Origin: Leucosporidium creatinivorum
Taxonomy: Eukaryota; Basidiomycota; Microbotryomycetes; Leucosporidiales; Leucosporidiaceae
Assembly: GCA_001600635.1 (NCBI GenBank)
Contig: BCKL01000004.1
Coordinates: forward strand, 538,044-602,043
Length of the DNA stretch: 64,000 nt
Reading direction: 5' to 3'
Made by a program: the position numbers and the translations under genes. The notes beneath the pieces were generated by a model that was not told the origin of the DNA, made no database searches, and saw only the letters and a program-made list of their open reading frames with translations. Positions within the stretch are counted from its first letter, which is position 1. Each line of letters begins with the position of its first letter. Shown piece by piece: positions 49,438-59,580 of the stretch.

Positions 49438-50130
49438 ATGTACAACAAACCGCCTCTGAAGATGGCGACCTTCGGCGGAGGCTTCTCTACCTCAATGTGT
49501 GATGGCTGTCAGGAAGCTGTCGGACCCGGGACCAAGTTCAAAGCTCGGGTGTGTGGGCGCTGTGACACCGCTTCATAGTGAGTAGCTTCGCAGAGTGGGC
49601 GATTGAAGCTCGGCGTTAATTTCTCTTCATCCCTCTCGGCGCAGCTGCTCGGTCGAGTGTCAGCGTAAAGCGTGGTCACTCGATCACAAGCTCGAATGCA
49701 AAGCTATGGTCAAGCGGCAGCATCGACTCGACGAGCTCGCCATCTCGGAGCCTCACAAGGCGGCACTGGAAAATGCGCTGAACTACTAAGGCGCCGACAT
49801 CCTCGCCGAGGTCATTCAGATCCCTATGCGCACCCTCCACCGACTAGGACACCCCGACCAGCTCGCCCACTCTCATCTCGTACGCCTTTACTTCGACTTC
49901 GATCCGAGTGTCGGCGAATGTCTTCGCATGCGCTTCTCGTACCGCAAGTTCGACCTCATTCCATTCGAGGATGAGGAGAAGCGTCTGGCGGGACTGGAAG
50001 ATCCCAATGTCCATTTGCCGAGCTTAACGGAGAGGGAGGCCCGGAGGTTCAGCGCGACCGCTACCTCGGTGCGGGGTGAAGATAGAGATGGCGGCCGACA
50101 GGCCAATTGGCGAGTTGACTATCTTTACTC
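49438..50130 (+). pseudogene. MYND zinc-finger gene, copy A (decayed, 3' truncated)
   Basis: Exon 1 (49438..49577) and exon 2 (from 49634) encode a MYND finger: CDGC, CGRC, YCSVEC and H-x-x-x-C (HKLEC). As in the other copies, exon 1 ends in TA so that the finger tyrosine is split by the intron. The frame meets a TAA at 49787, just after the finger, yet continues open for over 100 codons with family-like sequence (HSHLVRLYFDFDP). The C-terminal DWP module found in the other copies is absent. Either a short finger-only protein survives or the gene is dead. The right edge is approximate. It is the most divergent of the five copies; no other copies share its N-terminus. Confidence 0.6.
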
Positions 50131-50672
50131 GCCCATACCGCTTTCGCTACTGACACTCGCACCACCACAGATATGCGCAAGACTTGGCTCGCGGCTTGTA
50201 GAGCGTTTCCTTGGTATTGAAACCGTTCTAGTCGTTGCGTGCGGAGGGGGACTCGAGGCAGGGCGTAGAACGACTAGAGTATCACTCTGATGATGTATCT
50301 GCTCCTCTCGCCCCCCTTCGCCTCGTCGAACCAGTGAAGACGATGGCTCATCGGATTGGCCCTTCGACGAGAGCGCCGAGAGAGCACCGAGCTGTTCCTC
50401 AATAGCAGACACGCGCTGGGAGGTCTTTCCTCGCCTTAACAGAGCTCTTGACCCCATTCTGTAGCGTGATCAGCTGCCTTGATCGACTTGACCCCTTTCC
50501 GAGTCGAGGGGAAGAGCGGCTCAACCGCCGAATCGCCTCTCTCCTTCCTACCTCATCTTGCTCGCTTCTCACCGCCCGCTCGCCCTCTCCGTCTTCCGCT
50601 GCACAGAGCTCGCTTCCTAGGACTTCTCATCATTCGTCTGGGGCCTCTTCTGCCAGCCCCCGCGTCTACGCC
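50131..50672. other. Spacer between MYND copies A and B, with leader repeat
   Basis: Degraded 3' remains of copy A, then the promoter of copy B. The segment 50489-50575 is the conserved leader described separately. Confidence 0.4.
50489..50575 (+). repeat. Conserved leader upstream of MYND copy B
   Basis: Closely similar to 52535-52620 and more weakly to 54115-54195. Shared blocks are gacccctttcc, gaagagcgg, tcaa(c/a)cgccgaat and ctcatcttgctcg. It lies ~100-180 bp before the ATG in each case, so the duplicated unit included promoter or 5' UTR. Confidence 0.7.
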
Positions 50673-51829
50673 ATGTCAAGCGCAAGTCCGAGCCCGGATA
50701 CTCCCATCAACGGCGGCGAGATGGCGAAGTCCTGCAACAACTGCCAGCGTCGCATCGGAGAGGGACCTTCGATACCAGTCCGAGTTTGTGGCAAGTGTAG
50801 ACATGTCCTGTAGTGAGCTTTCGGAGTCTTGCGATTCTGAGACGACTGAGGCTAACGCCGAACTTTTCGCAGCTGCTCTCAAGAATGCGCCGTAAGAGCT
50901 GTGCTCACCTATCTTGGGGCTCCGATTGACACTGATCGCGCTCCTCTATAATAGGTAGCGCATTGGAACCAGCATCTACCCATCTGCCGCTTCCAAAGGC
51001 AGCAAGCTCGGCTTACGGAGGAAAGCACACTTGCTCGACCGCAAGGCGCGGCTCTCGCTCAAGAACTGGAAGCCTACGCCCTATACACTCTTCCCGAGGT
51101 CATCAAGCTCGCCTGCCGCTCAGCGTTCCGCGTTGGCCAGCCAAACGATTTGTGTGATTCGCACATCTTGCAGGTCGAGCTGCTGTTCGATGAGCACGAC
51201 AAGGCACCCTCCAACATTCGACAAAGGTTCCGATTGACGCATGCCGGCATCAACTCCTACGAGTCTGTGTTGAGCTCGATGAAGAAGCGCGATCCTGAGC
51301 TGCACGATGATTTGGAAGACGACCAAGAAGCAGCTGGACAGGTCGGAGGGAAGAACCATGTCGGTCATCTTTGGCGCTCGGCAGAACAAGAGCTTGATGC
51401 ATAACCATTACGGTCAGCTCTACCGCACTGCAGTCCAGCGTACTCGGCTGATGCTCGGCGTTCCTTCACCTCGCAGTCGTTCCCTCCGTCACGATTCAGT
51501 TCGATCCTCGCGAGGATAACGTTGTACCGTGGAATGAACAAGGCTTCCTACCGGACTGGCGCCGCACCCTCGCCATGTCGCTCGCTCGACCTACCAAGCC
51601 GAGCATCATCGAGCTCATCGCCGAGGACTACGTCGGCAGTGAAATGGTGGAGGTTGCTATACTGCTGCTCATGGCTATCGGCAACTCTCCGAAGTATGCT
51701 ATCACACTTGCTGTACAGGCTACGGTACGTTTTCCCTCTGTCTCTCGGCGTAGAGGTTGAGCTGACCGTGACCTTCTCGCGCAGGATCGGCTCGCCAAGG
51801 TGCCTTCGTACGAGGTTGATGACATGTGA
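50673..51829 (+). pseudogene. MYND zinc-finger gene, copy B (one frameshift)
   Basis: Exons 50673..50812, 50873..50891, 50955..51412, 51477..51724, 51785..51829 follow the same five-exon plan as copy E, including the 19-nt second exon. The MYND finger is complete: CNNC, CGKC, YCSQEC, HLPIC. Then come CRSAFRVGQPNDLCDSHIL and the C-terminal FLPDWRRTLAMSLARP module, ending LAKVPSYEVDDM. Within exon 3, near 51310-51330, homology to the sister copies moves from one reading frame to another, so a single indel interrupts the frame; read straight through, it ends at a TAA near 51402. A sequencing error is the main alternative. The N-terminal MSSASPS is shared with copy D. Confidence 0.7.
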
Positions 51830-52722
51830 AGCACGCGGAACGCTGCCAAGGTAAGCAGTCTTACGCAGCCTCGGCTCTCGATGTCGCTAACCCGGGACTC
51901 GCTTTCCGCAGAGAACGACTTGAGGAAGGCTTCGGCGCCTCGGCGTGCAAGGAGAGAGGAAGGAGGCTGTTGCAGCAGACTAGGACTGGAAGGTGGGGAG
52001 CTGTATGGCTGTGAGCGGTACTCGACTCGGTAAGCACGAGAGGGTCAAGAGCAACAAGCTGTTGTCGTAGCAATCTAGCTCACGAGCGCCGAGCTTTCGC
52101 AATTTCGACTTCTCGGCGGACATCTCTCGCCTCCAGGAAGTGAGTAAGCTACGGTCTCACTGTCGATAGTCGTCTATAACGATCTCCGGGGAGCGATCCC
52201 TTGTCTGCACAATGGAAGGAAGGGTGAAGAAGCGCCTGCTCGGCGATGACTTGACGAGCCGAGTACGCCCTCGAGGTCGAACGGGACGCGTAGAAGGGTC
52301 GCTCCTTCCTGTGCGTGCAAGTTCGGCTCTGCTGCTGCTGTACCATACAGCGACGACCTCCTACAGGCCTGGTCTCGGCTGCGAGGCCAGCTGAGAGTCG
52401 CTGAGGAGTGGGAAGGTCGACTCGCCGAGCGGCGACACGCGCAAGGCGTCTCTCTCTGCATAGGTTATCCTAGTTGCTCGAGTAGGGTGCTCTCGGTCTG
52501 TCTCTGCGGTGACAGCCTCCCCTCGGCTTAGATGTGACCCCTTTCCAGCAGCCGAAGAGCGGATCAAACGCCGAATTGCTTCTTTCCCTCCTACTTCATC
52601 TTGCTCGTCTCTTGCCGTCTCACTGCTCGGATCGTCGCCCCGATACGCTCGCATTGTTTCCCACTCTACTCGACTACATCACTCGCACATATTCGACCGC
52701 TCTAGACTACAGTATCTGCACG
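51830..52722. other. Spacer between MYND copies B and C
   Basis: About 890 bp. The right part (52535-52620) is the conserved leader. The left part has intron-like signals but no recognisable coding sequence. Confidence 0.4.
52535..52620 (+). repeat. Conserved leader upstream of MYND copy C
   Basis: Second copy of the leader found at 50489-50575; see that entry for shared blocks. Confidence 0.7.
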
Positions 52723-53904
52723 ATGTCAGACCAGTTTCAAGGGCGAGGTCGTCCGCCGCCTGACTCGAAGGGGGTCATGTGCAACAACTGCTTCCGCTTC
52801 ATGGGCCCGGGAACGTCCACTCCCAGTCGACGATGCGGGAAGTGCCGGTCGGCCTCGTAGTGAGTACTTGGAAGCCTCCATTCAAGGGTGGAAGCCAGCG
52901 CCGAGCTCGCGCTGATCTCGATTGTCCAATAGCTGCTCGCAGGAATGCGCGGTAGGTGCCTATCAAAAGTGCGTCTCGTGAAGGCTTGCTGACTCTTCTC
53001 ACCGATAGGTCGCGAATTGGAAGGAGCATTTGCCAATGTGCCGTTTCCTGCGCAAGATCTCCGGCTTAGCGGAAGAGAACGCCCTCATGAACCCTCGTGG
53101 GCCGGCCATGCGACAAGCACTTGCAGCATACGCCGAGGAGATCAACGACGAGGTGCGCGAGCTGGCCGTCCGGTCGGCCTTTCGCGTGACCCAGCCGAAT
53201 CACCTTTGCGATACTGTTCTCCTCCAGCTCTGTTTCGAGTGGGATGACCGGCCTACCAACATTCGCCAACAGTTTACACTATGAGCCACGGGAACTCCCT
53301 CATTCCAGGAGGTCATCAATTCCAAGGAGGAGCCAATTTGCGATTTGCTGCCGTCGATGCTCGAAGCCAGGAAGCAAGCGTCGAAGCCTCCTCATGCCAA
53401 GCAGATGATCGTGCTCTTCTTCGCTAAGCACCATATCACCGAGATGCACGCGGACATCCGTACGTTCCGGCAATCTCTCCGGATCGCTCACAGCTGACCT
53501 CGGCTCTCGTCCTAGTCATACCCAGCTTCACCTACTCCATGCCTCCCTTCATCAATCCCGTCCCTCCCTACCTCGAGCAAAAGTTCATCGCCGACTGGCC
53601 TGGCACTCTCGCCATGTCCCTCGCTCGCCCCTTCAAGCCGACCGACGCCGTCCTGCTCGCCGACAATATCGTCGCGAGTGAAGGCCTGGGCACGGCCATT
53701 CGCATCATGGTGCGCTCGGGAATGACTGTCGAAGCTGCTCAAAAATCTGCTACGGAAGCTCAGGTGAGTCACTGCCTACCTTCCCCCTCTTCGAAGCGAG
53801 CTGACTCGCTGACCCTGTGCTCGCTGCTCGCTGCTCGCTGCTCGCAGAAACGGCTTGCGACCGTACCTTCTTTCGAGGTCCTTCAGTTCCGCCTAGCACA
53901 TTAG
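52723..53904 (+). pseudogene. MYND zinc-finger gene, copy C (one in-frame stop)
   Basis: Exons 52723..52859, 52933..52951, 53009..53459, 53516..53763, 53848..53904 match copy E exon by exon (137, 19, 451, 248 and 57 nt against 137, 19, 448, 248 and 81). Finger: CNNC, CGKC, YCSQEC, HLPMC. Then ELAVRSAFRVTQPNHLCD and FIADWPGTLAMSLARP, ending KRLATVPSFEV. A TGA at 53282 interrupts exon 3 in frame; sequence on both sides stays family-like, so the stop looks recent. It is the closest relative of copy E: both begin MSD and share tctgcacg just before the ATG. Without the stop's effect the gene would be 302 codons by length. Confidence 0.7.
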
Positions 53905-54294
53905 ACAGAAGCCTGAATATGCATAGAGATAAGCTATAGACCTGCAAGGAGCTGGTCTTTGCGGTCACGAACGAAACGAGCTTGCAAACATCGCCGAGCT
54001 CCGGCCTTACCTAGCGAAGAAAGAGCGAATCCCGAGGTCGAGGAGACGCAGACTGCACATGCCAAGGGCATTTCTAGAATCGTCTGAAGAGCACGGCCCC
54101 TACTCGGCTAAAGTTGGCTCCTTTGCGTCGTAGGGACGATCAGAACGAACGCCGAAACGATTCTTTCCCTCCTGATTCATCTTGCCCGCCTCGCGTCCAA
54201 TCTCACGGGCTGCCCACTCTCCACTGAGCTCGGCCTCTCTTTCTCATAAAGATCTGAAGCATATCTTGTACCTCCACCCGCGGCACTCATTGCC
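53905..54294. other. Spacer between MYND copies C and D
   Basis: 390 bp; includes the third leader copy at 54115-54195. Nothing else was recognised. Confidence 0.4.
54115..54195 (+). repeat. Conserved leader upstream of MYND copy D
   Basis: Weaker third copy of the leader: ggctcctttgcg, gatcagaacgaacgccgaa and ttctttccctcctgattcat align with the other two. Confidence 0.55.
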
Positions 54295-55487
54295 ATGTCG
54301 AGCGCAAGTCCGAGCCAGCAGTCATCGATTCCGACTCGGCCCAACGACACCTTGTGCGCTTATTGCTTCAAGACAGGGAGGAAGGCCTGCGGGAAGTGTA
54401 GAAATATCGATTAGTCAGTCACCGTTGACCGAAGTGCTGCTGTCGACTGCGCTCACCGAGCTTGCCCTCGCAGCTGTTCGCAAGAGTGTGCGGTGAGTCG
54501 ATGCGTCGGTCTTGTCGTCCCGAGCAGGTAGTCTAATCGGCTCCTTGTGAGATCAGGTAGCGCACTGGAAGCAGCATCGACCGCTTTGCCGCATGACGAG
54601 GACGTTGGTGAGAGCACAGGAGGAGCAATTCCTCGCCGAGCCCATGGGCATCGTTCTCCGAGACGACCTGGGGAGACTCGTGGAGGAGACTCTCGGCGAG
54701 GTACAGCGTCTCGGCTGTCGATCAGCCTTTCGCGTCACCCAGCCCGACCACCTCTGCGACACACATGTACTCAGGCTCGGTTTTCGCTTCGACGACCGCC
54801 CCTCCACGGTCCGCGCGAGGTTCACGCTCATTGCGGCAGCCATTGAGACCTTCGAGGCTGCTCGGGAGTCGGTGAAGCTGGTCAGCAAATCGCTGTACGA
54901 TGAATGGCCGGCGGTTCTTGAGTGAGCGCGGATCAAGCTTGATCGGTCGCTGGGGCGGCAAATGCTGGTGATATACTACGCGGAGAACAGAGATTTGCTC
55001 CATGCACATATCAGTGAGCTGCTTCTCGCTATCTGAGCCAATACCCCCTGCTGACTCTCACCTGAACGCATTGCTCGGCGCTCCCCCCTGCAAAGTCCTC
55101 CCCTCAGTGACCCTACTCCACAAGAACTTGGACAACACGGCGGTACCTCCAAAGGAGCAGAAATTCCTCCCCGACTGGCCTCGTACCCTCGCCATGTCCT
55201 TGGATCGCCTCGACACGCCTACCATCCACGAGATCCTCGCCGACGACTGGGTCGGGAGCGAGGGGACTGCTACCGCCATACGGATGATGATAGCGAGGAT
55301 GTCCACTAGATGTTGCCCAAGTTGTCGCAGACAAGGCCGAAGTGAGTTTGCTATTAAGCCGTCTCTCTCGATGACGCTGATGCTCGGCGATCTGTCGAAG
55401 GCTCGCCTCGCCACCGTCCCCTTGTTAAACGTTCGAAGCATGGCGGAACTGATGAAAGCGCGAGAAAAGCCTTCCCGGACCACGTGA
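54295..55487 (+). pseudogene. MYND zinc-finger gene, copy D (at least two breaks)
   Basis: Same exon plan (54295..54413, 54474..54492, 54557..55013, then ~55052 onward). The finger is shorter between its first two cysteine pairs (CAYCFKTGRKACGKC) but complete: YCSQEC and HRPLC. CRSAFRVTQPDHLCDTHVL and FLPDWPRTLAMSLDR follow. A TGA at 54922 interrupts exon 3, and in exon 4 near 55300-55310 homology changes frame just before the expected DVAQVVADKAE donor region. The last exon still shows KARLATVPLLNV. It is the most damaged of the copies that keep all parts. Confidence 0.68.
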
Positions 55488-55944
55488 GGCTGTACGAGGA
55501 TGCAAGGAGCTGGACTTGGACGATGAGACGAGTTGGCGAGCAGCGAGCACCGAGCGCTGAACGCCGAGGCTTGGGAGAGGGGGGCGAGGCAGCGCTTTTT
55601 GTTAGCTGCGCGGGACAGAGAACATCGGAAGCTGTGCGCTCTCGTCATCCACCGCTCGCTCTCTTTCTCATGCTCTCCGATGCCACAGGTGAGCCGCCGC
55701 CGACGCCAAAGTGCCGAAACGGGACGAGTCGCGGGGCCTTGAGAGCTGCGTAGGCGAGAGATATAGTTGCATGTAGCTCGTTACATCGAAATCGTTCTGC
55801 AAGTTGAGAGGGATGTTCATGGAGCAGCTTGAGAGCAGCTGAGCGCGAGCCGAAGCATCGCCGAGACTCTCTCTGCGCTGATCTGCGCTCTCCTGCACCC
55901 AGTCAATGCTAATAAGCTCATCCCTGTTCCCTAAACACATCAAT
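55488..55944. other. Spacer after the MYND array
   Basis: 457 bp between the end of copy D and the stop of the next minus-strand gene. No gene was recognised. Confidence 0.4.
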
Positions 55945-56847
55945 TTACTTCTTCCCCCTCTTCTTTCCTCCCGCCGCTCCCGCCTCAGCGACCGGCGTCT
56001 CCACCACCTTGGGCACAAACTCGGCCACAGCGGTCTTCTTCCTCTTCTCGCCCTCCTCCTTCTCCTTTTGCACCTTCCTCTCAGCGCTGAGCTGCTCATC
56101 CTTGATCCTGCGTGCGTCGGCCCATCCGCGAGCTTTATGGCTGATGAGAAGTTGGACGGCGATTCCAACCGCTGGAATTATAAAGGAGCTGTATTGCTCT
56201 AGGAGGGCGAGGGCCTTTTGGGAGGCGGCTTGGACGGGCTCGCTAGCTATTGAGTGGTGCCGTGCAGAGTTGACGAGAAGGCGAGGTGAGGGGACAGAGG
56301 AGCGGGAGGGTCGGCGATGGCGGTGGAGGGCGCAGGAGACATGTTGAGGGTCGGTCGAGTGTTGTAGATGTACAAGAAGATACAAAGAAGATGTTGTGAG
56401 AGTCGGTGGGATTGAGAGAGGTGCAGAAAATGTCGGAGATGGTGAAGAAGGAGGTGGCAGCCGCGGGTTGGAGACAGAAGGTAATGGGAGTGAAGTTGAG
56501 GGACGGGGTGGGAGTGCAGCGGTGCAGAATGATGTAGCGAGGAAATTCCGGGCCATGGCGGGATTGGCAGAGGTGTAGGCGATGAAATTGACGAAGGATT
56601 GCGACGCGAGTTGAGAGATGGCGAGTTGGAGCAGTCAAGATGCAGAGCATTGGGGGTGCAGCGGGTGAGATGTAGAGGAAGAGTACGATCAGCTCACGTA
56701 TCCCCGATCAGAGACCAGCAACTACGCACCGACAGCAGCCACAACGGCCTTGGCGACGGGAGACTCCGACGCCTCGAGGAAAGCGTACCCTTCCCTAGGA
56801 TAGTGAAGGACCGAGGACCAGTTGACGGCTTTGATAAGGGCGGCCAT
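55945..56847 (-). CDS. Small single-span membrane protein, basic tail
   Basis: Two exons, complement(55945..56246, 56730..56847), give 139 aa. They are joined by a 483-nt intron, the longest in the window, with a gtgcgt donor and a caatag acceptor; phases match and the joined protein reads smoothly. Residues 1-40 include HYPREGYAFLEASESP; a hydrophobic segment at ~58-75 (FIIPAVGIAVQLLI) is the likely membrane span. It is followed by a highly charged helical tail with E/K repeats (~88-110) and a GGKKRGKK end. No family was recognised with confidence. Location in mitochondria or ER is guesswork. An alternative model starting inside the intron is possible because one frame there is open. Confidence 0.65.
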
Positions 56848-57237
56848 TTTGCTGCTTTGCTTCGATGAGGTGGGAAGACGACGTGAGGGGAGGAGCGAAA
56901 GAAGTTGAGAGATGGAAGTCGAGGCTGAGAAGCGATCGACGTGTCGATGTTGAGGGATGAAGTGTGATGGTAGAGAGCTGAAGAAGCTGTGTGAATATAG
57001 CTCTACAGTCCAGAGGCGCTAATGGCCGCTCAGTCAGCTTAGAATTCGACTCTCAAGCGGGTCCGAAGCTTCGCCGAGAGGTCTTAGAAGCCGAGCGAGC
57101 CAGCTGCACCTTGGTGTAAGAGAGCGGTGATATGCCCGTCCATTCCTAGTATACGACTCTATGCTACAGTGATCCTCCTCGTCCTTCTCTGTCCCTCCTA
57201 GCGCCACAGCCTTTGGCGCCGAACCCCTCCTCGAGCA
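56848..57237. other. Upstream region of the small membrane protein gene
   Basis: 390 bp, with the 3' UTR of MDM35 on its right edge. Nothing recognisable was seen. Confidence 0.4.
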
Positions 57238-57754
57238 CTACCTCTTCAAATCCTCCTCCGTAGCGACCTTAATCCCGCCCCATCCATCCAGCGGCTCCTC
57301 TTTCCGTGCCGACTCGAGCATCGAGGGAAGGTCTTCTTTTGTTGGGATCTCGCGCTGTTTGGGGGGTTCGGCGAAGGGTCAGCTGTTGGGTTCGGCTCGG
57401 CGGTGGCCGTGCGAAGGCGTCTGGCGAGGCAGGGGACGAGCGAGAACGCACCTTTAAGCACTCCTGATAGCTCTTATAACTCGCTCCACACTCTCCCTCC
57501 AACTTCTGCTTCATCCCCTCAATCTCCTTCGCGCGCTTCTCCCGTTCCTTCTTGCCGTCTGGCGAGTCGAGGGGGTGGGCGAGCGGAGGAGAGACGAGGA
57601 TGAGGTAGGATTTGAACCACGTGTTGAAGCAGGTGTCGTAGGCGTGTTTTGAGGGGTTGCAGGAGGTGGAGAGGGAGGAGGCCTGTTGAAGCGGAGCAGA
57701 GGAGAGGTGTCAGCTGGGGGTGGAGTAGCAGAGCACAAGAGAGGGACGTACCAT
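57238..57754 (-). CDS. MDM35: Mdm35/TRIAP1-like intermembrane-space protein
   Basis: Three coding exons, complement(57238..57354, 57452..57682, 57752..57754), give 116 aa. The first coding exon holds only the ATG, followed at once by a gtacgt donor. The twin cysteine motifs of the Mdm35/TRIAP1 family are present: CNPSKHAYDTC (a CX9C) with FNTWF after it, and CGASYKSYQEC (CX9C), followed by a C-terminal LPSMLESARKEEPLDGWGG block that matches the family's conserved tail. These proteins fold by Mia40-driven oxidation in the mitochondrial intermembrane space. They chaperone Ups/PRELI lipid-transfer proteins that move phosphatidic acid or phosphatidylserine. The stretch between the two motifs is longer than in yeast. 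Confidence 0.92.
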
Positions 57755-58050
57755 GATGGGGAGCTGCTAGCTGTAGCTGAGTACGAGGAGAAGAGCGAGA
57801 GGAAGCCGAACGAGGTCTAGGGAGGGGGCGTCACGAGTGAGCGGGCGAAAGGCGGCTATCGGAGAACAGAAGTAGGCTTACAAGAGACGAGTACGAGTGC
57901 TAAACGGGTGCAGAAATGTCGAGAGTGAGAAACGAGCAGATTGAGGCGGGAGCGAAAGAGCGGCGGCCGGCGGCGCTTCCAACAAGGGTTGGCTCTCACC
58001 TCGTACTCGGCTACAAATCTCGACTTAGCGGAACGACCACAGAGTCAGAA
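57755..58050. promoter_or_regulatory. Bidirectional promoter region
   Basis: 296 bp between MDM35 (-) and the Q-rich gene (+). An in-frame ATG at 57916 could extend the latter by 45 residues. Confidence 0.35.
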
Positions 58051-59070
58051 ATGGCTTCCATTTCATTCCCAGCAGCGCCCACCCCCCTCGCTCCTGCAGC
58101 AGCAACTTCCCCCGCTCCTTCCGCTCCTCCTCCACCCCCTGCTGCCAGCTCGTCCAGCTCTGCCCTCTCGACTCCCTCGACCCAGCTTCCCTCTTCGCCT
58201 GCTGGGCTACAGAAATATCTCCACCACCGTCACCTCTCTTCCCTCCGCTCCCTGTTCGAGCTCAAGACCATCTCCTACGCTCAACAACAGCAGCAGGACC
58301 AACTTCAACGCCAGCTCAAGCGCCAAAGGAGCAGGGCAAACCAGGGAGCAGCAGGAGGGAGAGGGAGCAGATCTCGGAGGAATAGCTCCCCCGCCCCGTC
58401 TATAGCGACTACCGAGCAAGAGGATCAGCAACAGGATCAGGACCTCCTGCTCAAGCTCCGGCTCGCCAACTCGTCGTCCTCCTCCTCGGCCGACTCTCAG
58501 GCGACGACAGGCATCGACCCAGCACACGCCTACGACCTCCTCTTCGACCTCACCCCCGGCGGCGCTTCCGACGCCTACTACCATGGTCCTCATCCCCCAC
58601 CACCAGCCAAAGTCGTTCGCACCGTCCTCCGCGCCGTCCGGCAAGCACCCTTCTTCGACCCTAATGGAGTGAGCGTCGAAGCGCTGGATTCGGCTGCTCG
58701 GGAGAGTTGGAGTGCAGAGGCAGGGAAGGAGGAAGGAAGCGCCGAGACGGAGGAATGGGAGCAAGAGATGATGGCTGCCTTCTCCGGAGCTTGCGCCGAG
58801 AGGATAGGGATGGGGTTGGCGAAGCTGCCGCCTACGCAGCGGAGTAGGGAGGGCGTGCAGGCTCAGCTGCAGGTGCAGAGGGAGAGGGACGCCGCTCAGG
58901 CGCAGGCGCAGGCGGCGGCTTCGGCGCAAGCTCAAGCTCAGGCTCAGGCGCAGGCGCAGGCTCAGGCTCAGCAACAGCAACAGCAGCAGCAACAGCAACA
59001 ACAGCATGCGATGGGATCGGGTGGATACGATGCGTATGGGCAGCAGCCGTTTTGGAAGGGGATGTACTGA
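58051..59070 (+). CDS. Q/A-repeat protein, unrecognised
   Basis: Single frame of 339 aa from the ATG at 58051; an upstream in-frame ATG at 57916 exists, but its product lacks protein-like features and contains a gtgag donor-like sequence. The N-terminus is P/A/S-rich. A conserved-looking helical part, LQKYLHHRHLSSLRSLFELKTI (~50-72), is followed by a basic R-rich linker; a second folded-looking part at ~150-290 includes AYDLLFDLTP and KVVRTVLRAVRQAPFFDP. The C-terminus has an alternating QA tract and a glutamine run (~58900-59007), then GYDAYGQQPFWKGMY. The short aromatic tail is the most distinctive element. No family was recognised. Confidence 0.65.
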   Translation: MASISFPAAPTPLAPAAATSPAPSAPPPPPAASSSSSALSTPSTQLPSSPAGLQKYLHHRHLSSLRSLFELKTISYAQQQQQDQLQRQLKRQRSRANQGAAGGRGSRSRRNSSPAPSIATTEQEDQQQDQDLLLKLRLANSSSSSSADSQATTGIDPAHAYDLLFDLTPGGASDAYYHGPHPPPPAKVVRTVLRAVRQAPFFDPNGVSVEALDSAARESWSAEAGKEEGSAETEEWEQEMMAAFSGACAERIGMGLAKLPPTQRSREGVQAQLQVQRERDAAQAQAQAAASAQAQAQAQAQAQAQAQQQQQQQQQQQQHAMGSGGYDAYGQQPFWKGMY

Positions 59071-59580
59071 GCGCGAGGGAGGTGAGTTCGGAACTCGGCA
59101 TTCGTTTCGAAAGGCGTTTGGCTAACAAGCTGCTGCTCTCTTTAGACAGGAGAAGGGAGCAGCGATATATGACGCCCATCTTGTTGTAGAGCTACTTTTG
59201 GTCAGCCCCGTTTCGTGCCATTCGAGGTGAGCAGAGACCGAGAAGGAGAGAGCCAAGCGCCGAAGTTGCAGCAAAGTAAGCCGTCGAAGCGAGGGAACGC
59301 TCTGTTGGCAGCTCTAAAAGTCTCCACTTCCGCTCGTATCAGCATCCGACACCCTACTTCCCTCCTTCTCCCCTCCGCTTCGCGAGTCAAGGTCCCTCGC
59401 CGCGCCCAAGTCGCGGCTCTCCTTCTCCTGCTCACCTCGTCGTCTCGTCTCTTCTCGACTCGACAAGCGGACAGCATCTAGTCAGCTACAGCATCTAGCT
59501 GCTCTCGCTCTCTACACACCTACAGCAGACCAACAGCACCCCTTCTCCCACCCTCAAATCTTCCACACGCATCTTGAGCT
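59071..59580. other. Intergenic region with probable 3' UTR intron
   Basis: 510 bp between the Q-rich gene and FRS1. Positions 59082-59145 have a gtgagt donor, a ggctaac branch site and a tttag acceptor, so the upstream gene probably has a spliced 3' UTR. The remainder is presumptive FRS1 promoter. Confidence 0.5.

Noticed and set aside
53282-54924. TGA codons in MYND copies C and D as selenocysteine or programmed read-through
   Set aside because: Fungi lack selenocysteine insertion in general, the stops are at different positions, and other copies have TAA or a frameshift.
55945-56556. 204-codon frame on - extending into the 483-nt intron as a single-exon gene
   Set aside because: The intron model gives a smoother protein with the upstream exon, and the AG-free zone is best explained by splicing; kept as an alternative.
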